Source: Kitasatospora setae KM-6054 (lineage in GTDB: Bacteria; Actinomycetota; Actinomycetes; Streptomycetales; Streptomycetaceae). From it: 64,000 nucleotides of DNA. Positions 7,943 to 17,500 of this stretch are shown piece after piece. The stretch is taken from NCBI RefSeq assembly GCF_000269985.1, contig NC_016109.1, forward strand, positions 4,216,001 to 4,280,000, read 5' to 3'. The notes under the pieces are model-generated. The model was not told the DNA's origin. It ran no database searches and worked only from the letters and a program-made list of their open reading frames with translations. The number at the start of each line of letters is the position of its first letter. Positions within the stretch are counted from its first letter, which is position 1. The position numbers and the translations under genes are program-made.

Positions 7943-8405
7943 CAAGACGCGGGCCTCTGAACGCCGCATCGCACTCCCCACCCGCTGCGTCCAGTCACTG
8001 AAGCACCACCACGACCAGCAGCAGCGCGAGCGCGAGACCAAGGGCGCCACGTGGCAGCACAACGGGCACGTGTTCACCACTGCGCAAGGCGGCCCAATCG
8101 ACCCGACCAACCTCACCCGCGCCTTCACCACGCTCCTCCGCAAGGCCGACCTCCGCCGCATCCGCTTCCACGGCCTCCGCCACTCGACCGCCACCCTGCT
8201 CCTGGAACAGGGCGTCGAGCTCGTCGTGATCAAGGAACTCCTCGGCCACGCCCACATCGGTGTCACCGCCACCGTCTACGCACACGTACGACTTCGCCTC
8301 CAACGCGACGCCATCGACACCCTCAGCACCGCGCTCGGCAGCCCGGCGATCACCAAGGCCAACGATGACACCGCCGAACCGCCGCCCTGCACCATCGTCC
8401 GCTGA
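7943..8405 (+). pseudogene. Tyrosine integrase 2, C-terminal catalytic fragment
   Basis: Reading starts at the right edge of the IS element with KTRASERRIALP and ends at a normal stop. It has the second half of a tyrosine recombinase: VFTTAQGGPIDPTNLTRAF, the His-x-x-Arg motif in RFHGLRHSTATLLL, LLGHAHIGVT and the catalytic Tyr in TVYAHV. Its KTRASERRIALP strand is the same structural element as PKSEAGTRTVHLP at the end of integrase 1, so the pieces are not two halves of one gene. It lacks the N-terminal domains and the first catalytic Arg. A hairpin terminator follows at 8439-8471. Confidence 0.82.
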
Positions 8406-8438
8406 CGTTGCCGTCATCTACTGCCGTCACCCCACGCA

Positions 8439-8471
8439 GAAGCCCCGCCAGGACGCACCCGGCGGGGCTTC
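8439..8471 (+). terminator. Hairpin terminator after integrase 2
   Basis: Eleven-base arms GAAGCCCCGCC and GGCGGGGCTTC flank an 11-base loop, followed by a short T-containing stretch. It lies 34 bases after the integrase stop. Confidence 0.75.
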
Positions 8472-8627
8472 GATTCGCTATCGCGAACACTTTCCCGCGA
8501 AGGAAAGCTTGGGGAAAGGATGGAGATATGGCCCGCTAGCGATCAATCCGGGCGCTCGGCAAGCTCGAATCCAGTCAGCTACTTCTCTCTCCCCACGAGA
8601 AGGGCAAACGACAACTCCAACGAGCAC

Positions 8628-9194
8628 TTACTCAACAGCAAGACATTCCGACCAGCGATTCAGATCCTCCTCCACATCATTCGTCAGACGCTCCCTGTTC
8701 CGAAGAAACTCGCGCAGCACGAATCGGATCCGCATGAGCTGCTGAACGCGAACCGGCGAAATCGATTCTGCGCCCATCGATCGAAGCGAAGCCATTTCGG
8801 ACCTCAAGCCCTCCAGGCTTTCGCCCTCGTCGATCAGATCTCGAACGAATTCCCTCCAAATCCCATCTACTCCATCAGGGATCTCTGCACTCTCGACCCA
8901 CTCCGAGGCCATTGCGATTTTGGCAATTACCTCACGATGAAGAGTTTCCTCCCAGGGCAACCCGCCGCGCGTCCGCGCAGATCTTAGAGTGAGCAGCAGA
9001 CTTTCTCCCCATCGCCCCATTTCCCGACTCCCAGGGTCCGCTGCTGCAAAACGTGTCGAACACGACGCGATCAGGGCAGTCCACCATGAGAACGGAGGAG
9101 TGAAGGACTCCACAAGAGAAAGGATCTCTGCTACCTCATCCGGGTGAGACACAGAGGGCACGTTTCTCGCATTCGGAAGTTCCGGAGGATTCAA
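8628..9194 (-). CDS. Putative immunity protein for the orphan toxin tip
   Basis: Predicted 188-residue soluble, helix-rich acidic protein with no family I recognise. It begins 6 bases after the stop of the orphan toxin tip (9201-9677) on the same strand, in the place where immunity genes follow toxins in polymorphic-toxin loci. The likely start is TTG at 9194 with AAGGGGGTGAG upstream. It has no signal peptide, fitting a cytoplasmic partner that blocks a toxin inside the cell. G+C is lower than in core genes. The role is inferred from position only. Confidence 0.6.
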   Translation of the reverse strand: MNPPELPNARNVPSVSHPDEVAEILSLVESFTPPFSWWTALIASCSTRFAAADPGSREMGRWGESLLLTLRSARTRGGLPWEETLHREVIAKIAMASEWVESAEIPDGVDGIWREFVRDLIDEGESLEGLRSEMASLRSMGAESISPVRVQQLMRIRFVLREFLRNRERLTNDVEEDLNRWSECLAVE

Positions 9195-9200
9195 AGAGAC

Positions 9201-9677
9201 TCACCCCCTTGGGCGCGGGACAGTCATGAAGTTCACACCCGCCCGCCCAAAAGCCGCTTCCCCTATCCCCATCAGTTCGTCACCCGGCCGGAAATGACCG
9301 CTCCAGTTGTTGATGGCCGCCATCCCAAATAGATCATCGATGTTCCCCGATCCTGCGGAGAGTACGCGACCACCTCGACCAGCCAGCACGGTATGCGCCA
9401 TTTCCATTCGAGGCCATCCACCGCTGCTTCCACCGGCATACGCAGGCATCACCCGCAGTTCATGACCGCCGCCTTCACCAGCCACGACAGCCCATTTGAA
9501 GTCCGTCTCACCGCCAAGCGCCGAACGGAGACCGTCATATCCCGCGCCTTCGCCCAAAACTGCTGGCACTACACCACGACGCTCGGCTGCCTGAATTTCT
9601 AGTGCCTGGTCTGCATCCGAAGCCCGGTTGGACAACCCACAGTTGTGAACGAGTACCGGAGTGGCACCCGCCAGCAC
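9201..9677 (-). CDS. Orphan polymorphic-toxin C-terminal cassette
   Basis: The frame begins with YYVLAGATPVLVHNCG, the same sequence that ends the Hint domain of the large Rhs protein at 11504-18802, then diverges completely into a different tip of about 140 residues. The tip contains GYDGLRSALGG, EMAHTVLAGRGGRVLSAG, a NNWSGHFRPGDELMGIGEAAF motif and ends in PRPRG. There is no proper start codon or ribosome site, and the upstream side is cut by an IS630 element exactly at the TAC codon, so this is probably a silent spare tip that could replace the Rhs tip by recombination through the short shared segment. The toxic activity is not known; I could not assign its family. Confidence 0.7.
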   Translation of the reverse strand: MLAGATPVLVHNCGLSNRASDADQALEIQAAERRGVVPAVLGEGAGYDGLRSALGGETDFKWAVVAGEGGGHELRVMPAYAGGSSGGWPRMEMAHTVLAGRGGRVLSAGSGNIDDLFGMAAINNWSGHFRPGDELMGIGEAAFGRAGVNFMTVPRPRG

Positions 9678-9683
9678 ATAGTA

Positions 9684-10841
9684 CTGAACTTGAACTCGTG
9701 ATGTCGGTCAGCCATCCATGATCAAGCCGGTCCCGACGAGGCAGCCGTCGACGAGGTGGGGACGGTACTGGATCATCTTGAGCTTGCGTTTGACGGCCCG
9801 GGTCAGCTGGCCGAGGTCGGCGGCCGCGAGGTTTCCGATGTCGCGTTTGACCAGTGACCAGATACCCTCCTGCGGGTTGAGGTCGGGCGCGTAGGTGGGC
9901 AGCTGAAAGACGGTCAGCCAGTGCGCGTTGGCCTCGAAGAACGCCCTGAGCGGTGGCACGAGGTGGATGCGGGCGTTGTCCCACACGAGGACGAGCGGGC
10001 CGCCGAGCTGGACGCGGGCGCGGACGACCAGGTCGCGGAAGTCGCGCCAGCCGAAGCCCTTCGGCTCGCCCTTGCGTCCCCGGTACTCGCGGATCGCGTA
10101 GATCAGCCGGGACCGTTCGCCCGGCTTGTAGCAGGCCATGCCCGCCATCGAGACGCGGCCGGATCCCCGTCCGCGCACGCGGACCACCGGCGTGCGCCCG
10201 ATGCGGCCCCAGGTTCTGGCGCGCGGCGGAGTCATCGACTGCCCGGCCTCGTCCTCGAAGACGACCCAGGCGCCGAGGGCCGCCGCGGTGCTCTTACCAA
10301 CGGCCAGGTCTCCTTCTTCCACAACTCCACCGCCGCGTCGTCGCGCTCGATCGCCCGGCGGGCCGGCTGCTGCCACGACCAGCCGTGCCGCTTCAACAGC
10401 CGCCAGGTGCCCTCCACCGTGTACGACACGCGGAACAGCCGGCCGACCAGCGTCTTCACCCGCGCCAGCGTCCACCGCTGATCGGCCCAGCCGTGGACCA
10501 GCGGGCCGCGCTCCAACTCCCGCTCCAGCCTGGCGATCTGCTTGTCACTGAGCCTCGGGCGCCCGGGCGATCCCTTGGACAGGACCCCGGCCTCCCCACG
10601 CTCGCGCCAGGCCCGGCGCCACCGCTCCACCGACCGCTCACTCACCCGCAGCCCGGCAGCGATCTCCCCGTTCTTCTGCCCGCCCTCGAAGCGTTCCACA
10701 GCCTGCAGCCGCAACCGCTCCCGCGCGGCCCTCCCGGCGTCGGTCAACCCACCGCCCTGCGCATACCTCATGTCCCAGGGCTACCGGAACCAGTTCGGCC
10801 CTGTCGGGCGAACAGCTCCGACATCACCCAATCAAGTTCAG
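9684..10841 (-). mobile_element. IS630-family insertion sequence with TA target duplication
   Basis: Inverted ends CTGAACTTGA (9684-9693) and TCAAGTTCAG (10832-10841) match perfectly and are flanked on both sides by TA (9682-9683 and 10842-10843), the target duplication expected for IS630/Tc1 elements. The element is 1158 bases and carries one transposase gene in two frames. It sits between the orphan toxin tip and the upstream immunity gene. Confidence 0.93.
9708..10771 (-). CDS. IS630-family transposase in two frames
   Basis: The N-terminal frame (from 10771) has helix-turn-helix segments AAGLRVSERSVERWRRAWRE and LSDKQIARLERELERG, ending around WKKETWPLV. The C-terminal frame (to 9708) has the catalytic parts WVVFEDEAGQS (first Asp/Glu), LVLVWDNARIHL (second Asp) and LPTYAPDLNPQEGIWSLVKR (last acidic residue). 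The switch is near 10295. IS630-group elements often make transposase by programmed frameshifting, so this may be natural rather than damage. The perfect ends suggest a recent and possibly still mobile copy. Confidence 0.85.
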
Positions 10842-10860
10842 TACTGCCGTCAAACGTCGC

Positions 10861-10896
10861 GGGGCCCTCATCGGCATCACTGTCGATGAGGGCCCC
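10861..10896 (-). terminator. Hairpin terminator after the Rhs immunity gene
   Basis: Thirteen-base arms GGGGCCCTCATCG (10861-10873) and CGATGAGGGCCCC (10884-10896) pair perfectly around a 10-base loop. It lies downstream of the leftward putative immunity gene and would end the Rhs-immunity transcript before the IS630 element. Confidence 0.8.
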
Positions 10897-10934
10897 GTCA
10901 CACTGCTACCAGATTTTGGCAACCCAGTCTGAGA

Positions 10935-11504
10935 TTACGGATAAATGGTCGGAATTTTCCACCCGGCACACTCCGCTACAACTCGCGCGATCTGCCTGCG
11001 CTTCGGATAATTCGAGCGAATCCTAGAGAGGCGTTCCGCATATACTGCCGCGACATCGACTCCCTCGCCGGACAGTAGGCGGATATCCCCATCGCGCCAG
11101 ATGTCCTCAACTCCCCGCAGGGTCGTCTTAATTCCCTGAAACTCTTCCCTCGAATATCCGCCGCTAGCCTGCAACAGGTCATCGCAGGAATCCCAAAAAT
11201 TTCCCACGCTCGACCTGATCCTCCACTCGCGATCGCTTGCAGGGATCTCGTACGACGCCACCAGAATCGCAACACCAGCAGCTGTCGATTGAAAATAGGT
11301 CGGGGTAGACGAGTCCTCTAGGGCGCCGATCTCGCTTCGCCAGCTCCTCAGCGAAGCGATCTTCTCTGCGCTTCCAGGAACCCCTGGGGCGCTGCAGCCA
11401 GCAACTACGTCATCGATCTCTGCCAGGCGCGGGGCCCCGGCAGCTTCAAGGATGGGCCGCATCCTGGCGAGGGACAGCCCTCCTGTCAGACTCCACAAGT
11501 CCAT
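10935..11504 (-). CDS. Putative immunity protein of the Rhs toxin
   Basis: Predicted 189-residue soluble protein beginning MDLWSLTGGLSLARMRPIL, with no known motif. Its ATG overlaps the TGA stop of the Rhs gene (TGATG), so translation is coupled to the toxin, and a GGGGGCGG stretch lies upstream. It has no signal peptide. Its length matches the other putative immunity protein (188 residues), but the sequences do not look alike, as expected for partners of different toxin tips. An upstream ATG at 11534 is in frame but would start inside the toxin gene. The function as a deaminase-toxin inhibitor is inferred from position. Confidence 0.68.
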   Translation of the reverse strand: MDLWSLTGGLSLARMRPILEAAGAPRLAEIDDVVAGCSAPGVPGSAEKIASLRSWRSEIGALEDSSTPTYFQSTAAGVAILVASYEIPASDREWRIRSSVGNFWDSCDDLLQASGGYSREEFQGIKTTLRGVEDIWRDGDIRLLSGEGVDVAAVYAERLSRIRSNYPKRRQIARVVAECAGWKIPTIYP

Positions 11505-14500
11505 CAGCCACCGCCCCCTAGAACCACTCGCCATGGCGTATTTCCAGTTCTCGACACCCCAGCGCCCTTGCCTATCGGGCTCGGCGTAAGGCCCACGCCT
11601 GGGCCTGTTGCTTGCGCGAAGCACGTAGGGCACATCCTAGTCGACGAAGCCATCCCTACGATCTCCCAGTCACTCCCCAGGCGATTCATGATCGTTGCTT
11701 CGGCATGCCCTTGCCCCGAGATATAACGCTCACCACGAAGCGGTGCATTGCCGCCCTTCCATTCGTCAGGGAGTCCGGTACGTTCAGTGGCCACCCAGGT
11801 TTCAACCTTGTCCGGATTACTCGTGCTCCGGACCCGGGCAACTGCGACAGTCGATGCCTCATCAGCTCGCGTACCGTAAAGCTCGCGCGCCCTATCGAGG
11901 AGCTCGCCACCGCAATTGTGGACCAGGACCGGCGTGGCACCTGCCAGCACATAGTACGTGTGGAGGTTCGCGACGGTGAGGTTGTGGGCGCTGCTGGGTT
12001 GGGTGCTGTAGGTCCGGAGAGCGGTGACGGTGATGAGGGTTCCGTCGGCGGTTCGGAGCTGGTGGCCGGCCTTCACGTCGAGGGCGTCGACCCACTGGTG
12101 GGAGGTTTCGTCCCAGTAGGGGTGGTGTGCCGTGGAGGTGACAGTCAGTGAATCACCGGACTCGGTGCCTTGCAGTGTGAGTTGGGTGAATTCGGTGTCG
12201 TTGTGGCCGGTGATGGTGGCGGTGACGGGTTCAGCACGGGTCTCGCCGGTCTGGGGGTCGGTGGCCAGGACCGTGTCGCCGGGTTCGAGCTGGTCGATCG
12301 GCTTGGTGGTTCCGTCTGCGAGCTGGACGAGGGTTCCGGCTGGGAAGCTGTTCCCGGCCGGGCATGAAGCGCTGGATTCGCTTGTTCCCGCGCTGTCCGC
12401 CTTGGCGGCGTCGGCTTCCTTCGCGGTCTTCGCTGCGTCTGCTTCGGCTGCCTTGGCTGCTTGTTGTTCGGCTTCGGCGACCTCCTTCTCGGTCTTGCGG
12501 GCGACGCTGAAGGCTTGTTGTGCTTCCTTGGCGACGCGTTCGGCGCTGCGGATGGCGGTGTAGGCCTTCTCGCCTTCGCGCCAGAGCTTGAACGCCTTGA
12601 TGCCGATCTTGACGGCCTTGAAGACCTTGGCCCAGGGGACGAAGTTGAGTGCGGTGTTGATGCAGCCCATGACGTCGCCCTTGGTGAAGCAGTCGCGGGC
12701 GTCGTTGAAGCCGATCAGGTCGCCGACGACGTCGACGATCTTGCTGATCAGTTCCTCGCGGGCCTGCTTGGCCTTGGCGAGTGCCTCGTCAGCGGCCTGC
12801 TTCTGGCGCAGGGCTTCCTGGGAGGCGTCGTGTGCGGCCTTGCCGGTGGCGCTGGTGGAGGTGCTGGTGTCGGTTCCGCTTCCGTCGTCCCCGCTGTTGT
12901 GGTTGACGGGGATGAAAGGTGCGCCGTGGCAATAGCCGTCGTCCAGGACGCGGCAGGTGCCGTTGGGGTCGGAGCCGTCGACGGGGTTGTTGTTGGCGTA
13001 GGCGTAGCCGTTCCACGACTGCGGGTCGGAGTTGTCGAAGAGCGGGTCGACGGAGAGGAAGCGTGCGGTGGCCGGGTCGTACTGGCGGGCGCCGAGGTTG
13101 GTGAATCCGGTGCCTTCGATGGTGCCGCCGACGAAGCCCTTGTCGCCGGCCCAGGCGCCGTTGCCGGGCTGGGTGCCGCGGGCGTTGCCGAAGGGGTCGG
13201 TGGGGCGTCGGGTGACGCCCAGGTTGGCGGCGTCCATCTGGACGCCGGCGGTCCCGTGCGGATCGGACGCCTGGTAGTAGAGCGTCGTGGCGCCGGCGGC
13301 GTCGGCGGTGCGGGTGATGGTCAGGCCGCCGGGGGCCGCGTAGTAGCGGGTGGCGGTGGTCTTGCCGGTGGCGGTGTCGAGGGTGAGCTCGTCGGTGCCC
13401 AGGTTGATGGTGGTCTTGCCGCCCACCCGGCGGACCAGCTGGTTACCGTCCGCGTCGTAGACGTAGCTGGTGTCGTTGGCGGGTGCCGCGGTGTCGTGGA
13501 CCTTGGCGAGCTTGCCCTGGTTGTTCCAGGTCAGCGTCTTGGTGCCGCTGGTGCTGGTGAGGGACGTGGTGTTGCCGGTCGCGTCGTAGGTGGACGTGGT
13601 GACCTTGCTGGTGCCGTTCGAGCTGGTCTTGGAGGTGAGCAGCGCGTGGGGTCCGCCGGTGCCGCCGCCCGTGGTGGGGTCGGTGGTGGCGGTGTTCGGG
13701 CCCGGGGCGAAGGTCTGGTCGGTCTGCTTGTCGTTGACGACCGCGCCGGTGGTGTCGTGCTGGACGAGCTTGGTGCGGTTGCCGGTCAGGTCGTAGGAGT
13801 AGGTCTGCCAGTAGGGGGCGGGGCCGCCGATCCGGGCCGAGGCGGTGAGCGCGGTGGGTTCGGTGGCGTTGGTGCAGTTGCCGATGCCCTGCACGGAGGG
13901 TGCGGGGGCGGTGGTGGTGGTGCCCTTGTCGGTCCAGGCCGAGCTGAGGCGGCCGAGGTAGTCGTAGGTGAAGCACTGCAGGTCGGTGGAGGTACCGTCC
14001 TGGATCGTCTTCGCCGAGGTCATCGAACCCACCTTGTTGTAGGTGTAGTTCGTGAAGTCGACGTGGGTGGTGGTGGCGGTCTGCTTGTCCAGGGTGGACT
14101 GCACGACGTTGCCCGTGCCCGGGTCGTACTGCTGGGTGGAGACGACCTGCTTGCCGGCCTTGCCCACCGTGGTGCGGGTGGGGCGGCCGAAGGCGTCGTA
14201 CTGCATGTCCTGGACGTAGTAGTCCAGGCCGCTGGAGGTCTGGAAGTTGCCGTCGACGTCGTAGGAGTTGCCGACGGTCTCGGCCGCCAGACCGCCCACC
14301 GCGGGCAGCTTGGTGTTCTTGACCAGCCCGAGGACCGGTGTGTAGGTGGTCGACCAGGTGTAGGTCTTGGCCAGGGCCTCTTCGCCGGTGACGGACGGGA
14401 TCGTCATCGACATTCCGGTCGGCCGGTAGCCGATGTCGTAGCCGGTGACCGCACCCACGTAGGCGACCTTGCCGGTGCCGTTGGGAACATCGGCATAGGT

Positions 14501-17500
14501 GGTCGTGGCGGCGGGCTTGCCAAGGGCCAGCGAGTCGTACGTCCACTCGATGAGCTTCTTGCTCGCGTCGGTGGTGCTGGTCCCGTCGTACGAGGCAACC
14601 TGGCGACCAAGCAGGTCATAGGTGATGCTGGTCGACTTGCCGCGCGCGTCGGTGGTGGTGACGGCGTGCCCGGCCTTGTCGTAGACCGTGGCCGACGTGC
14701 CGGTGTCCGGGTCGGTCGAGCCGGTCCGCTGGCCGAGCAGGTCATAGGTATACGTCCAGCGGTGGGCCGGGGTGCTGCTGTCCTGGACCCAGGTCGGCTT
14801 GCCCGCGACGTCGTACCCGTAGGTGGTCGCGTCGTAGGGCCCGGTCGGGGTGCCGGCCTTGTACTGCCGTACCTCGACGGCCGCGCCGGTGGCGTCGGTG
14901 AGCGTGGTGGTGGCGTAGCCGCCGGGCGGCGGGGTCGCGTCGGTGCGCTCGGTGCCCGGGTAGGAGGCCGTGCTGCGCCACTGCTCCTGGCCGTAGGAGA
15001 TGAACTTGCTGGCGGTGATGCGGCCGAGGCCGTCGTACTCGTTCCAGGTCTGGGTCGGGACCTCGGAGTCCTCCGGGAGGTAGACGGTGGCGATCGGGCC
15101 GGAGTCGGCGTTGTAGTAGGACGGGGTGGACTTGATCTGCCAGCCGTGCGAGTCGTAGAACGACTCGGAGATCAGCCGGCCGACCTGGCCCTGCACCGGG
15201 ATCGACTGGGACTGCCGGACGCGGCCGAGGCCGTCGTAGATCTGCAGGCTCTTGGCGTAGGTGCGGTCCTCGCGGATGCTCTCGCTGGTGACGACCGACG
15301 GAGAGGTCGAGCCGTTCAGCGCGTAGGTGAACTTGCGGTTCGGGGTGTCGTTGCCGTCGAGGTCGTTGGGGTCGCGGCCGGGCAGCCAGACCGCGGTGAG
15401 GCGGCCGAGCGCGTCGTAGGTCTCCAGCGTGGTGCGGCCGTTCTCGTCGGTCGCCTTGGTGGGCAGGCCGCGAGCGGGGTCGACGAGCGTGGTGGACTTC
15501 CAGCCGAGCGGGTTGGTGACCTCCACCTTCGAGGGCAGTTCACCGGTGGCGGGGGTGTACGCCGTGCTGGTGGTCGCGCCGTTGGGGTGGGCAGTGTCGG
15601 TGCGGTTGGGGTCGGTGGTGGAGGTCTGGCGGCCGTAGGCGTCGAACTGCGCCTTCGCGGTCACCTTGTAGTTCGGGGTGTTGCCCGTCCCGTAGGACTC
15701 CAGGACGCGGGTCTCGGTCTGGTCGCCCTTGTCACCGATGACGCCGAGGGCCTGGCCGTCGTAGTAGGTCAGCGCGTCGGAGATGGTGTTGGTGGCGCTG
15801 GGCGTCTGCGCGCAGGCCCCGGCCAGGGTCAGCATCCGGGAGGGGAACTCGACCAGCGCCGGGTTGCTGCCCGAGGCGTACGTCACGGCGGTGCACTGGC
15901 GCTGCGGCAGCCCGCTGAGCGTGGTGTCGCCGAGGACGTCCATGGTGACGAGGCGTCCGGCGTGGTCCTCGTCGTAGGTGGCGCTGCGCTCGGTGGTGCG
16001 CCATTGGCCGTTGGACAGCAGTGAGCGGTTCTTGACGTTGGCGGTGTTGATGTAGCGGGCGGTGACCTTGGGCAGGTTGCCGCTCTGGGTGTGGGTCGCG
16101 GTGATCTTGGAGAGCCACGGGGTGGTGAGCTCGCCGCCGATGACCTTGGCGCCCGCGGCGTCCGACTCGTAGTTCTGGGTCTCGCGGACGAAGCCGGCCA
16201 GTTCCTCGGCGTCGGTGATGGTGGAGCCCCAGCTGTCGGTGACCTGGCCGCCCATGCCGCGCAGGAAGGTGCTGACCGACTTGGTGCGGGGGCCGTCCGA
16301 GCCGGAGCCCGTCGTGGTGGTGACGGACTGGTAGCCGCGGAAGTTGTCGTAGGTGCGGGTGTCGTCGTCCGCGAACTCGGAGTCGTTGCGGTGCCAGGCG
16401 GCGCCGCCGCCGTAGGCGTACTGCGTCTCCTTCGCCACGATCGAGCTGGTGACCAGCGAGGACTCCACGATCGAGGAGACCAGGTACTTGTGGAACCAGT
16501 CGTCGATCGGCTTGGTGCCGGCCTGCGAACCCGGCGGGACCCACTTCACCGGCATGCACGCCATGGTGTTCCCGGCCTCGGAAGCCGGCATGGTGTTGTT
16601 GACCCGGGAGCACTCGGCGGGCTTGTAGTTGACGGTGATCCGGCCACCGGTCTCGGTGGTGATCTCCTTCATCCGGGGCCGGTTGAACTGCGGGGCCGCC
16701 GGGACGAGGCCGTCGACCCGGTTGGCCATCTGCATCGCCGTGAACGACACGGCCGGCAGCGCGATGTCCGCCTGGCCGTTCTTGCCGGTGCGCTGGATCG
16801 AGCTCAGCCACAGCGTCGGCGCGTTGCCGTCACCCGGGTCGGAGAAGACCTGGTTGAGCGCCCAGGAGTCCACCACCCGGGCCGCGCCGCCCACGTACAC
16901 GGTGGTCTGGATGCCGGTCAGCCGCTTCGAAGTCCAGAACGACGGACCGTAGTTGGTGCACGTACCCGAGGCCGTGCAGGCCTGGTCGAGGGGGGTGTCC
17001 GGCCAGGACGACTGGTTGGCCACCACCCGCTGGGCGTCACTGCAGGTGATCGAACCCGAGGCGAAGCAGCGCTCCGCCGTCGTGAAGTCGATCTTCGCCG
17101 CGGGGTTGCCCGCGCCCTTGGAGGCGATCTGGTCGGACAGCCGCAGGCCGTACTGGATCGAGGAGACGTTGGAGTACCGGTCGTACGCGGTGCGGGTGCC
17201 GGTGCCGTTGTTCTGGCCGCCGCCGCGCGCGTAGGAGTTGGACTCCTTCGCGTACTGGTACTTGATCAGGTTGCCGTGCAGGTCGACGATGTAGTCGAGG
17301 TTCCACTGCCAGCCCATCTGGCACCACGAGGCCAGGCCGGTCGAGGAGCTGTAGCACGGGTCGCCCGCGTGCGGGTGGTACACCGGCACGGTGTTGACCG
17401 AGTTGCTGGCCGGATCGGTGTTGTCACCGCCGGGCAGGTGGTTGGCACCGAAGTAGTACTGGGTGCCGTCGGTCGTGGTGACCTTGAAGCCCTCGCCGTT

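Noticed and set aside
12461..16024. Plus-strand open frame of 1187 codons opposite the Rhs gene
   Set aside because: It is a shadow of the GC-rich Rhs gene: Gly/Val/Ala-rich nonsense without motifs, while the minus strand has clear Rhs repeats and signal peptide.
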